From Polytrichum commune (taxonomy: Eukaryota > Streptophyta > Polytrichopsida > Polytrichales > Polytrichaceae), in the NCBI GenBank assembly GCA_950295325.1, contig OX485809.1:26722001-26786000 (forward strand): a stretch of 64,000 bases of DNA, given 5' to 3'. Under the pieces are notes generated by a model, which ran no database searches, was not told the origin of the DNA, and saw only the letters and a program-made list of their open reading frames with translations. This document shows, one piece after another, positions 36,052-47,781 of the stretch (the first letter of the stretch is position 1; each line of letters starts with the position of its first letter). The position numbers and the translations under genes are program-made.

Positions 36052-37516
36052 GTGTTCAGATTGTAGCACCAACAATTGATTTGGTTATTGCAAATATCCC
36101 ATAAAGACCTCTTGTGCTTGGAGTATCAAATCCTCCTTCATCAATATCCTTTTTAAATATAAAGTCTGATAAATTTCTTCTTGTTTGCATGCAATATTTT
36201 CATGATGATATTTTGTTGGTATTTTATACTCGGGATGCAATGTGGATTAAAAAAAATTTGTCTTCTTATTTTTTTCAATTACAATAAGTATATTCAAGGT
36301 TGGTCATTAACCTTGAACTTGTGTAAACCCACTCCGTTAGCCTAATTAATCCTCACAATCCAAACAAAATGGTTAGTATCTAAATTTTTTTACCTTCAAA
36401 TTATTTTCTCATTTTCATTAATCATTTTTTATTACATTTTTAATTACATTACATTTTTATTGATTTTTCATTTTATTCTATTCTCATTTGTTTTACAAAT
36501 AGTCAAATTCACATCGTTTTTACTTGTTCATCTTTTTAGCAATACCTCTGGATTGAAATGTTTGCCTTTACATTTTCAAATAAATAGCGACAAAGATCTT
36601 TCGGAAAATGGTCTGCATTTGGATGATGATGTTGTTAACAACTTCATGAATGCTACTTCTTAACTTATGAGACTGATGGTGTCACACCTTGGAGGGCCCT
36701 CCGAAAAAAACATCCATTGTTCTTTCAAGTTTTGATTAATGTTTTGTCAAAACCCGAAGGCATTATTGTAGACCTCACTGCATCTACATGTATAAATCCA
36801 TGTATTTTACTTTGATATTTATTTCTAATAGAATATATATACCACCTAACATGCTCTCATTGATTATTCTTGTGAAATTGTGTATAATCTCTTTATTTGG
36901 ACCCCTTCATACATGTTTCCTGCACTTTGAAGTGTCACTTCTTGTTATTGGAAGGTGACAAAGATGTTTTTGATTCCATCTTGAAGTTTTTGATCATCAA
37001 TCCCCCTTTAGTTATTGGCAAAGACACCAATTCTAAAGACTATGATGATTCTCCAATTCTTAATCGTGAGGCCATCAATCTATTTTGTGAGTAAGTTTTG
37101 TTTTTTGTTTTTTCTTTAAGTGCTCCAGATGATTGGTTTTATTAAAACAATCTTGAAGCATATTGCATACGTAATTTTTGGAATTCTTATGGAATAATTA
37201 ATCATTACTAAATATTTTGTCATGTGCTAGCAATGTGATACCACAATGTTGCCGAAGTTGGCACCTTTTTATTTTAAGATTTAAGTATTTTAGCAAGTCC
37301 ATCACCCCTGCGAGGCCTCCCTGTCCTTATGCTGAGATGATGGCTTTCGTTCTTGTTGCTCAACCTTTCCTTTCAACGCATAGAATAACTAGATATTCTC
37401 ATTGGCGGGTTTTAGATTTCATAGAATTAGAGGTCGAGTCATGTTCAACATCCACCACAATAATTTATGATAGTGGTTGGTTCTTTGTTAGCATGTGTTC
37501 AACTGTCATTACATAA
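36052..37516 (+). pseudogene. Beta-class amino-DNA methyltransferase-like gene (N6-adenine/N4-cytosine), spliced and broken
   Basis: Exon-like blocks: 36052-36290 after a TTTCCAG acceptor; a piece ending at donor 36372; 36540-36789 (TTTTTAG acceptor, GTATAA donor); about 36902-37090 (donor GTAAGT); and 37231-37513 (acceptor GTGCTAG). The first reads PTIDLVIANIP then a stop where Tyr is expected, like motif IV (N/D-PP-Y), followed by LLVFYTRDAMW. The third reads GVTPWRALRKKHPLFFQVLI, then KPEGIIVDLTAST, like motif I. The fourth continues SCTLKCHFLLLEGDKDVFDS, like motif II. Catalytic motif IV before SAM motif I is the beta-class order of the N6_N4_Mtase family. Such enzymes methylate the exocyclic amine of A or C in DNA. 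In-frame stops, a frameshift near 36660 and a lost acceptor AG near 36900 indicate a dead copy. Whether the host carries a functional relative is unknown. Confidence 0.6.
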
Positions 37517-37519
37517 GGT

Positions 37520-40500
37520 CTCATTATTGGCATCATTTCTTTAGTATACTTTCACTTATGCTATACCTTAGAGTTACACATGTTTTGTGTTTGCCTCTAT
37601 TCTCTTTGCACTATCTATGTTTGTGTTGTATCATTGACCTATTACAAAATTAAGTGTCCTTTGCAATATGTATTCTTTCATTTTTAAATTGTTCATACTG
37701 TGAATGTCAATGATAATCATATTCAAGATATCATAGGGCATGCAATATAAGTATGAAAATTTGTATATGATAAATATATACATGCCCACAATCGTGTGCA
37801 TATTGTTATTTTCTCGTTGTTCACTACTCAATGCTCATTTGTCACTACACATAATCTAGCATTCATGTTTTTTATCCTTCCCACCCTTCTTTTTATTGAA
37901 CTCTAAAATTGTTATTCTTCATGCCATAATACCATGATTATAGGATATTGGTGGGCCTATTACTGAATATTTTGCCTTCCTCACTGCTCACAAGTTATTG
38001 CTTATCGCTCATTGCTCCTTGCTCATTGCTCACAAGATAGCACTCCCCCTAAACATGTTTGTTTGGCACATACACATATGGATTGTATAATGTGGTTTAC
38101 TTTGGAAGCACGGATAATTGTTGTGGATTTTAATTGTTCTAGTTGCATTTGTTTCTTGTGACAATACATTGCATCTCAATCCATTGATGGAAATTGTTGT
38201 TTTGGTGACTATAAGTGCCATAGTTGTAGGACACTAATAAGTGTAATTCCAAATGTGTGTTGCCGTAAATATTCCACGAGTTACCACTCATCACTCATTG
38301 CTCATTGCTCACCAGTCACAAGATAGCACTCTTCCCTCTGATACAAGGCAATAGCACTTGTCCCATCACCTCACTCGATAAACCCATTTCGGCTTCACGT
38401 AAGGGGCTCAAGAAACCATTCCTTGATATGTACATTGAGAGAAATCATTATATTCACATCAACCCCCAAGAGCTACACTGAAGTTATTGAGAGAAACCTC
38501 CTCCAAATGAAAAAATCAATATCCTAGGGCTATCTTTGACAAATGGCATGGTATGTATTTTGGGTTCTTTTTGCAATTGAACTTTCAACTTGTGCCCCCC
38601 CCCCCCCAAAAAAAAAGACAAATGGCATGATATTCTTATCTAGCCTTGTACTCACGTCGGGCAATGTTGGGACGAAATGATTTAAAAATAAAAATAAAAA
38701 TGGGCATTAATATGGGCATTGTGGGATAAAGCAATGGTAGATCATCCATGGAGGGGCGAGGTTAATTTTGGACATTCATGATAAGTGCCATATGTGCACT
38801 TGGGCATCCTGGAGACTATTGCACATAGGTTTTGGGGACTATTAAGTGGCTACGAGGGCTTGGGTTTATTCCGTTGGCATCATTAGTAGGATGAAAGCTA
38901 GAACTTACCAAAAGGGGCCATGGAAAATGCTTGTCTAGCACCATGAGGATTTGGGGAAGAAATTCTTCTTCTCTTAGGAAAGTCTCTAAGATCCGATTAT
39001 TGCTTAGAGGCAATAATAATAATATTAATAAGGATTAGTTGGTGCTTTTTACACAACATGCTACGTCCGTTCACATGACCTTGGGAGGGGGGAAGGGGGC
39101 TTAATGCCTATTTTTGGTAGGTGGACTATGGGTTAGTTAATGTTAGTAGGTATACATAGGGTGTGCATTAGGATTATTCAAATGGAATTGGGGATTGTTT
39201 CTTTTCGAGTTTGCTTTTGTTGAGGATAATGCATCTTGAGTATCTAATGGACATTTGTGAGAGGATATCCATGAGTTTGTGAATTTTTTGAGTAGGGGTT
39301 TTAATGTCTATGAGATTTTTGGTGGATAGGGTGTGCATGGTGATTTTGGTATGCTATGATTATCGGTGGGAGGACTTGCCATCCCTGTTGGATGAGCAGT
39401 GGGAAGAGTACGGCATATTCGTCAAGTTTCTTGTTGTGGTTTCAAAGGGGACTCTATCATTGCAGTGTGTAAAGTCAAAAAGTTGGACTTTTAGGTTGGG
39501 GTTTGGTGAGAATGGGGGTTTGGCCGTAAGTGGTGCTCCAAGAATGCATAGTATATCAGGGCGGTTATTAGGGGCATCACACACTAAACCATCTGGACTC
39601 AAAGAAACCATCTTACCTTCACCATCAATAGGGAGATGAAAGGAAAGTGCAAGGAACCAATTAGCAAGGTCTTATTGACCATGTGAGAATTACATGGGGG
39701 AATGATGCTCAAGAACTCAAAGAGTGCGACCATCTACGATAATATTCTTGCCAATTTTGACATTATGTGGCGTGGGAATGAACTTATCTACCATAAGTCA
39801 AATGACAAAATCAATTGACATATTAGAGTGCCTAATATTGGCTTAGTTGCTCATGTTTAGGCTTCTTGGAGTTTCGTGGTCCCGCTGCGAGCATCCTAGA
39901 GAGTTCCTCCGCTCTCTTTTTTGGGTCCCAATGACCTTGTATGTCTTTTGGCAATGAAATAAATTCTCGTGTCATTTGTCTTCTATATATGGATCAAACG
40001 GAGGTTTAGGGTTTAGAGGAAGTAACTTACACGTTGTTGTTGCACACTGCACAATGCACAACAATCTTGATGCAAACCAATAACGTTTCTCTAGCTACAA
40101 TTTAACTTATGTTCAAATAATTGGAACTCAAAGATGTCGTAATCCACTACAGTATGTGCCAGTAAATTATAGCAGGATATTTGCACCTACTAGATCACTA
40201 CGAATCTCATGTATCATAATCTTAATCAAGGACGATTATAAAAGCAAATTTGCACTTTCTTTTAGGTTACTACAGTTCCAGTGTGCAAATCACACCGTGG
40301 CCGTGCCATTACAGTGGCCCGAAGAAAGACCCACAACATTCGTAGTACTAGAGGTGATCACGTGCACATGTCACTTTGCAATGCAAGTTGTGGCCATTGT
40401 TGCACTATTTCACCTAACACGAATTCAAGCGCATGTGAGTCTAAGGGGAGTGGAGTCTCTATCATTTCCACTACAGTAGTAAAGAATTCTCCCCCCAAGA

Positions 40501-41650
40501 GTGAGGGCCAAGGACTCATGGTGTCTATGTGAAGTTACAAAAGAATGAGCTCTTCTATATATAGCTTCCGATTTACATTTTTAGAGTCTAACTCCAAACA
40601 ATGGTGTCAACTATTATATAGGCGAGCTTTTACTTTCATTACCACAAGCTTCTGTATGTATGTCATACAAGAACTTGCTACATTAGAAGCTTACCGCATA
40701 AACCCCTTTATGCCTCATGAGGATGTTTTAGTCTAAATGCAAAATCTTGAAAGGGTGGATGGGGATGCAAATGAAATCGTTTTTGTTCAATTTATTGTGT
40801 GGCAATAAATGTCATATGTATACAGATCCACTTGTGGCCACGGGTTGATCACTCTAAGGCATTTTTGTGCACCACGTGTGGCTGGGGTTTTTTTGTTTTG
40901 CGGCTATTTACCTTCAAGGGCTGAATTAAAGCCTCCCTATAATTACTTAAATTCCAAAAATGGCCCATTTGTTTGCACCCTTCTATTACTTATATTGTCC
41001 AAGTCACTATAATTTTTTGTACTCTATATTCCTTTTAAGTAATTTTGGACAGACAGAAATCCCAATTATCATCCATCCCCGTGAGTCCTAAACCCATTTA
41101 CATACCATACTAAACATACCTTCTAGGATCCTTATCTTCAGCCCCTATATTAATTTTACAAAAAAATAATGGCCCACGTTTTATGTCCATCTAACATACT
41201 TATAATGGGATTGTCTACATTTAATGGCCCCTTCATTATTTGGAATTCCTTTATAATTTTTATTTCAAATGATTTTAATCCTCTCTATATTATGCCGCAC
41301 ATCATTTTAAAAATGCACTAAGTGATCTACCCGTGCTTGTGGCCCAAAGAAAGATCAAGAAGGAGCTATCTTCTTCCATCACAAATATGTTGGAAATTGG
41401 TGTGAAACCAATGAACGTTTTTCATTGGTTATATGCAATTAATTCATAGTATACTCTGGAAAAAAAGGTTCTTATGTCCAAGTAGTATAGAAACATTGAT
41501 GTAGTTTATGCATGAACCTCGGACTCTTTAATGCCCCGAAATTAATTCAAACTTATTCAAACATTCATAATGATTAGAAATGCATATAGGGTCCCGTGAT
41601 TTGGAAAAAAAACCTATGAAGATCGTCTAGTGCATGTTCTTCTAGATGCA
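37520..41650. other. Intergenic sequence with short repeats and weak coding traces
   Basis: Copies of TCATTGCTCA-like words at 37970-38050 and 38285-38330, each followed by CACAAGATAGCACTC, form a direct repeat. The inverse motif occurs near 28520. Poly-C/poly-A at 38597-38616. The stretch 38.8-39.95 kb has open frames in several phases that look like an old retroelement, but I could not assign a domain. Confidence 0.3.
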
Positions 41651-41677
41651 TTCACATGCATATAAAGAAGTACGTGA

Positions 41678-42030
41678 CTAAACATTCATAGACTTGCCAT
41701 TGAAGTTGGATGGTGGTTGACTATCCCTGTCTCAAAACATGTAAGATTATACCACTTTTGCTCTTATAATGTAGTTGAAAACAAGGCACACTTTGTGTTG
41801 GAGTGTCCCCTAGATAATTCCAGTAGAGATAAGTTTCAATCACTATTTGAGAATGCAATATTAGGGAGTCTCAAGTCTTTCTTTCAAGTGGACCAACAAG
41901 TCAATATTAGCCACTTTCTCACAGAGGCTACCGCACTCCGTCACTCTAGGGAATGAGCCAATTTGACACCATCATAATGTATTTTTGTCCCTTTAGCCTT
42001 TTGGCTTCTTGGACTTTTAAGTTAATTTGA
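41678..42030 (+). pseudogene. LINE (non-LTR retrotransposon) ORF2 C-terminal fragment
   Basis: Reads LNIHRLAIEVGWW, then RLYHFCSYNVVENKAHFVLE and CPLDNSSRDKFQSLF, ending TEATALRHSRE and stop, followed by decayed continuation. The pattern C..C(x)nENxAHFxxxCP is the CCHC-like finger near the end of plant LINE reverse transcriptases. The first finger Cys is Tyr here. 5'-truncated, as usual for LINE insertions. Confidence 0.75.
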
Positions 42031-42420
42031 ATTTCAAATCACTCAAACACTACTAACGCCTCTTCTATACATTAAGTGTGTTTCTTATGCTAACTCTATG
42101 AAAGTTGAGTAGTTTCTAATAAGGTTGTTGTCACTGTGCAAATTGGCGAGAGAGGGAATTATCGTATACGTGTGCACCTCTCATTCATCCAACATTAAAG
42201 CCCCGGAACACTATGCAACTTGGAGACTACTTTCTTTAGTGATTTGACATTGGAATTAATTTTAAAGACCGTGAATTAGTCCACTCCGTATTAATTGAAT
42301 TGAATCAACAACAAACTTATAGGGAGGTAAGGTTTTCATTTTGGATGGATGAGAGGTATCCTATATATGATAATTCCCTCTCTTCACCAAAATGGCAAGG
42401 AGAAGGTGACAAGTATCAAC

Positions 42421-42826
42421 CACGGGGAGGTCACTTCATTGTCAAGTTGACACCACGTGCGGACAAAGTTTGCTACCCCTATATTACATGCCATATATAA
42501 TTTTAAAATTTATGATTTTTTCTACATATACATAACCATTGATAGTATCTTTTGTGTACTTTTTTGAAATTTTTAGTCATCTTCATTTTTTTAGTAATTG
42601 TTTTAGTTCAATTTTGTGTCATTCTAGTTAGAAACGGTATGTTTTATGAAAAAACAAATCATCAAATTTAGTTACCACTTTTAACTATGTCATAGGAACT
42701 GTGTATATCTACTCATGATAGAATTTTGATAAAATTTTGACCCATTTTGGTGGTGCAACTTGCCAAAAGAAGATTTTTTTTGGTCGCACGTGGTGTTCAA
42801 CTTGACAATGGAGTGATCTACCCGTG
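42421..42826. mobile_element. hAT-type MITE (family M1, copy B)
   Basis: 406 bp, inverted in its inner sequence relative to copy A at 6457. Ends are CACGGGGAGGTCACTTCATT and, read inward from the right, CACGGGTAGATCACTCCATT, about 43 bp of near-perfect inverted repeat. A perfect 8-bp duplication GTATCAAC flanks it (42413-42420 and 42827-42834). Confidence 0.92.
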
Positions 42827-42834
42827 GTATCAAC

Positions 42835-44640
42835 TTAGCTCCAAGACCCATTGTAGCACACTTTATACAACAAGATTGCAAGTCTCAATCATGACATGCA
42901 TTGTCGTTGTATCGTATTGTCACAACATGAACTTTCCATATGAGAAGCTAGACTACGCACGATGACATGTTCCAATTTGCCGACGTGGCCTTGGAAGGTC
43001 ACCAAGCACATAAGAAACAACGCCTGTGTCCTATTTTTGTGGCTTGCACCACCTTCACCCTTCCTCATCACCATCAACCTAGTTGGACATGTGTCCATCT
43101 TTCACAAACTCCCACCACCACCACAAGCTCTGTTGTGTGTAGATATTTAGACAATACTCATGGGAGCAGGGTTTCACCCATAGAAGATGCACATTTTGTT
43201 GTTATTTATTTTCTTTCGAACAAATTGAAAAATAAATAAATAAAATGGGTGAAGTTATATGACGCATAGCATGGGGGAAAGTAACATAAACAATTATAAT
43301 TATAATTATATAATTATATAACCCCGAGAGTTGTTATTAAATCAAATAGATTGCATTATTTTTTAAAACTAGATGCACATGTTTGCTTCCCGGAAAATTA
43401 GAAGAGATGTTAGGATCAAGATAGGTAGATGTTGGAGTTTTGGAACACATGACATAGATGCTTGGGTCACTTTTAAAGTTTTGGATCTGATCCAATGTTA
43501 AGTTTCTACATTTGCGAAGTAGTTGAACTAACAATCATCATTGTAGTGAATGAGCCCTTCTTGTCCAAATTACGGATGAATTTGTATTCATGTATAATCA
43601 TACATTATATTAATATTTAGGGACAATTTCTCTTTAAAATGCTTCTAAGAGGAGCGGTTTATTCATCCATGAAAATGTGTAGAATTTATAATACTGTCTT
43701 GATTTTCTTACAAACCTTAGGCAACCGACTAATCATTTTTTGCCATGTAATCAAGTCCGTCCTCAATCCTAAGTAACTAAGTCAGTGCTATATGTAGGCA
43801 TGTGATCTAAGACTAGTTCAACCAAACACGCCATCATTTGAAGTCGAAGGGTGTGAATCCTTGCATTGGAGAGTTGTGAGCTTGGGATCACAAGCTCTTG
43901 CTCAATGACCTACTTGAAATGAATTTATGTTAAATGATATCCAAAAAAACTTGTTGAACAATCGTTACTAGTAAGAACTGGATTCTAGAGTTAACAAGCA
44001 TTGCATTGCTTGAATCCAAATAACAATAAGTGACAATAAATATCATAAACAGGGTAGTTGTTGTGAACTGAAATGCTAGTAATGTCATAAAATATTGTAA
44101 TCAATATCCGACCTCAACCCATGCAGGGCAAGTTTCTTGACAGAGTGGTTTTTCTCACCCCCGAGCAGGGCATGTTTCTTGAGAGAGAATTTTTTTCTAA
44201 CCTTGGGCAAGAAAGAGGTATGTAGTCTCATTGTGGGCACTTCCAAATCCAAAGGCAAATACAATTGTTCGATATGTTCGGGAATGTCTCATGCATTTTG
44301 TAATTACGAATTACCTAGATTGTAATTTCAAGTTTTGAAATCGGAGTTCAGATAGAATTTTGAAGTTGTAGAAGGTCAACATAAATCTTATGTTTCTCTT
44401 TTAGTGAAACATAGACCCTCTCAGTTGTGTGCGTTGTTGTATCTAGAATGGTGATTTTTTATTTTTTTTCGTTTGTTGAGCACAAAGTCCAATCTTGTTA
44501 TGACACGTGTCTTTTCAATGTCCGTTCATAACTACAAGTTTTGCCATATACAATTCAGATACATGCGACCGATCAAGAAGAGTGACACATAAGACACATG
44601 AATCTTAGATGTCTTGCTCTTTGAGGTGGACCCACCAATC
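42835..44640. other. Intergenic sequence, AT palindrome and small duplications
   Basis: AT-rich palindromic run TAATTATAATTATA at about 43291-43320. A ~43-bp direct duplication near 44124 and 44167 (GCAGGGCA(A/T)GTTTCTTGA). No credible gene. Confidence 0.35.
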
Positions 44641-44699
44641 GTAACAAAGTGAAGGGGGTCTAGTCCAAAACTTGTCATAAGATGCATTGGTTTGTGGTC

Positions 44700-44990
44700 G
44701 AGTCACCCCGATTGAACCCACTTTAAGATAGTTTCGGGGTCTTTTATGCCAACATGACATTGCTCAACAACATGGACCTTTAGAATGCAACAGCGAGGTG
44801 TTGGGAGTTCAGTTTGAATTTGAGTCTCCTTGCACAACTTTTCAAGCATCTCATTGTTATGTTCCAAGGGCCCACGGAACCATGGTTGTACGGTGACTAA
44901 TGTTATGAATTCTGAAGCATGGATCACATCAAAAGCTTCCCCTTTTTGAAATCGTAATGACTCAGCACTGTACTCTTACAATGCAAGATC
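44700..44990 (-). pseudogene. Unrecognised minus-strand coding fragment
   Basis: Open from about 44960 to 44703: FQKGEAFDVIHASEFITLV, then PWFRGPLEHNNEMLEKL and CHVGIKDPETILKWV. Composition is protein-like and it lacks low complexity. I recognise no family. No start, splice partner or repeat copy in the window supports a full gene. Confidence 0.25.
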
Positions 44991-45170
44991 ACCATGGACC
45001 AAAGTTTCACCCTCCTTCCATGGAGATCCATCCACGTGTCCCTATGTCTGCTTCAGAAAGTCGAGCTAAAACTCCTTGATGTGGAGTTAGATGCAACCTG
45101 GTTTATCTGCTGACATGAGAGTGGGATAAGTCTAACAATGCTATGCAACGGAGGAAAATAGTATGTATTA

Positions 45171-45414
45171 GGTAATTGTTTTATTGGAACCGGTTATCGG
45201 TGCAGAACCAGTTCCAATAAAACGATTACCGGACGTAACCGGTTGGCCGCTTTGTTGAGTCGCGCAGGTGACCTAAACAGTGGGTCACATGTCACCATAA
45301 CCGATTTAGATGATCATAACCGGCTGGGATGTCGAGGTTATCGTCTGCAAACATGTGTGCTCAGAGCCAATCGTGTAGTGCCACCTCGGCGAAACAAAGC
45401 GGCCAACCAATTAC
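45171..45414. repeat. Nested inverted repeats with AACCGGTT cores
   Basis: 45171-45195 and 45206-45230 form a 25-bp stem (GGTAATTGTTTTATTGGAAC...) around a 10-base loop, with two differences. Next to it 45234-45256 pairs with 45392-45414 (GGTTGGCCGCTTTGTT). Short foldback elements or a decayed MITE. Confidence 0.75.
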
Positions 45415-45647
45415 GATATAATATAGGTGTGTGTGTGTTCATTCTCACCTTAGGTAAGATTGTCGGACCATGCTCAAAGAACACTCGAAGAGCAAGGCAT
45501 ACGATATTGAGCGTCGCATGCGGGTAAGAAAAGAAACAAGGGAATGTGACGAGAAACGTTATCTTACGATGACATTTTGAATGTTTGGAAGAATCGATGC
45601 TCATACGAACACTAGAAATTTCACTGAGCTTCCACTAGAGCTTTCAT

Positions 45648-45821
45648 AACATTATCCACCAGCGTGCGTGTGTGCGTTCGTTCGTTCATGTGGGCCTTGA
45701 GAATATAACCATGGGATGCAAGGAGACGTAGATTAAGTCTCAATTTGCACTAGCTTGGGGCACCCCATAGTTATATTCTTAGGGCCCACACGAAACAAAC
45801 ACACAGTGCTTGATAATGTTT
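45648..45821. mobile_element. Short foldback element, about 174 bp
   Basis: The left arm (AACATTATCCACCAGCG ... GTGGGCCTTGAGAATATAAC) and right arm (GTTATATTCTTAGGGCCCAC ... GATAATGTT) are inverted copies of about 65 bp around a ~45-base centre. The imperfect stem resembles a MITE or a MITE-derived small-RNA precursor. Confidence 0.65.
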
Positions 45822-46660
45822 TGTTCATTGAACTTCACCAAACCTTATCCAATGAGTTTTGACATGCATTATATGGGCCCCTATTACCACTCAAAGGGAT
45901 AATATCCGTATCCTAGGATACGGAACAAAGCCAACAAACGGAAACAACCAAACCACAATGTTATCATCGACGTGAAAGTGAGCCCGCTACTCCTAGGCTT
46001 ATCCTTTTCATGGGTTAAACGATTTTCATTTGCCATATAAAAAGTTAAAGTAGTCTAGTTCACTTACGTCACATGCATGCCCTCCTGCACACCATTGGTG
46101 TGGCAACAGTGGCGCCCCTAAAACCTCCACAAAACCTCGCTTTCCGGACCCCACCACACTGTCTGTACTTTGTGCTCACGGCGGGCCCCACCCACACGAA
46201 AACTCCTCGTGGTGGGTCCCACGGGCTCAATCCGGCCGACTGAAAGAAAAAGAAAAAGAAAAAAAGGAAAAAGGAAAAAGAAAAAGCCGCCCGCAAGGAC
46301 TTCACAAGCTTCAAGTTGACATGTTAAGATATGTGTGTGGATAGGAGGAGTCGGTGCGGTTACGCCGAAGCTCAAAGCGCTGCAAGGTGGTGTATAATGT
46401 GCCTTTCTGAGATTTTTAATGCGTTTTCTTTTTCTTTTTCTTTTAATTTTTATAATGGTGGTGCACTGGTGGTATTCGGATTCGGATGTGCTTTGCTTGT
46501 TTTACAGACACAGTGGGGAACAGAATGACTGCTGTGTCATGGTGAGGCTGGTGTAATTAAGGCAGCGTGATCTAGGCTTGAGGAATCTTCTTCTCATGTG
46601 CATCGAATGCCCCGCCCTTTGTGACGTCATCAGATCCGCGTCCTAAAATCCCACATGATC
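45822..46660. other. Non-repetitive stretch with polypurine/polypyrimidine tracts
   Basis: A (GAAAAA)n tract at about 46243-46286 and a complementary CTTTTTC tract at 46417-46443. No supported exon. The minus-strand Phe-rich frames across the tract are compositional. Confidence 0.35.
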
Positions 46661-46661
46661 A

Positions 46662-47155
46662 TGGCCATTTCACACACGAGCCAAGAGCCGTGACCGTGAA
46701 GTTGTGAGAGCCCAATACAAAGTGTCCCAAGACACCTCCAAAATCATGTAGTGTGGTCGCGGACCCTCAAGTGTAGTGTGAAGTCGTATGTGGCCGGGCC
46801 CTCAATCAAATGCTATTTCAATGGGTTTCTATTCATGCGGGTCCTCGCACTTGATAAAATAGAAAAAACCAACATTTATGGGTGTTTGGAGTGCCATGGT
46901 TTACTGGTTTTTTGTGTTGGGCCTACCTCCAAGAGTTGGTTTTTGAAAATAATCCAAGTGACCATGAAATATGATCCACTAGGTGCTATGTAGGAATCCA
47001 TGCGGACTTTACATCCATCTTGCATTTACATATATACTCCGTTGGTCTGTCAAGCGTAGTGTGAAGCGAACTTGGACCGGCTCCACCTTTTCCACCAATG
47101 AGAGTGCTTGAAGTATAATGGTCACGGGCTGTCAGTCTCGGGTGTGAAGTGGCCT
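46662..47155. mobile_element. MITE (family M3, copy 1)
   Basis: About 494 bp with inverted ends. The left end reads GGCCATTTCACACACGAGCC and the right end, read inward, GGCCACTTCACACCCGAGAC. Homologous to 53768-54341 and 58297-58801. Target duplication is unclear in this copy. Confidence 0.75.
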
Positions 47156-47570
47156 CGACCTCCAAGATGTGATGATCTTCGTGCGTTGCATATGTTCCAG
47201 ATTCGAATCCTCAAGCTGAAAATGGGAACTTTACGGCATTTCAGACTTGAAACACAAAAGATCTGATGGGAGATTTTTTAAAACTTCACTTGAATTCCGG
47301 CTCCTGCATTGAAGGATAACTCTTACATGATACCACATTGGTTTACTTTGATAAATGAAACTTATAAATTCACCTAAAACAATCCCAAAACATATGTTTA
47401 GTTCCACGCTCTAAGTAAGGGACTTGTCATTTAAGACTTGTTGTAAACATCACGTTTTGTGTTAAAATGGCCAATTTGACACAACATACTAGGTCATCCT
47501 AGACGACAATGTGTTGAATGGGTAACTATCAAGGTACATCAAGGTGAAGTCAAAAAGGCTACATTGAGTA

Positions 47571-47781
47571 TGGTATTTAGTGTCACTTACTATTTGGAGT
47601 TGCAAAATGCTATGTTTTCAAAACTATCAATGTCATTATTTACCAAGTAAAGTTGCTCGTGTTCTATAATGCCCAAGCAATGAATTTGACATTCATTGGT
47701 AAAATGTGTGATGTACAGTAAATAGATACAGTAGTGTGTAATTCCAAGTAGTAAGTGACACTAAAAACAATATTGAGTATA
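47571..47781. mobile_element. Small palindromic element related to family R3
   Basis: Inverted ends GGTATTTAGTGTCACTTACT and TGTTTTTAGTGTCACTTACT (read inward), about 25-30 bp. ATTGAGTAT occurs directly outside both ends and could be a 9-bp target duplication, although two bases are unaccounted for on the right. Confidence 0.55.

Noticed and set aside
40156-40532. Two overlapping plus-strand frames, one Cys/His-rich (CNASCGHCC)
   Set aside because: Frames overlap, no zinc-finger spacing matches a known family and no splice or promoter context.
46069-46375. Phe-rich minus-strand frames
   Set aside because: Translation of the (GAAAAA)n tract; composition artefact.
47190-47215. GATTCGAATCC, a tRNA B-box-like word
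   Set aside because: No A box, acceptor stem or cloverleaf around it.
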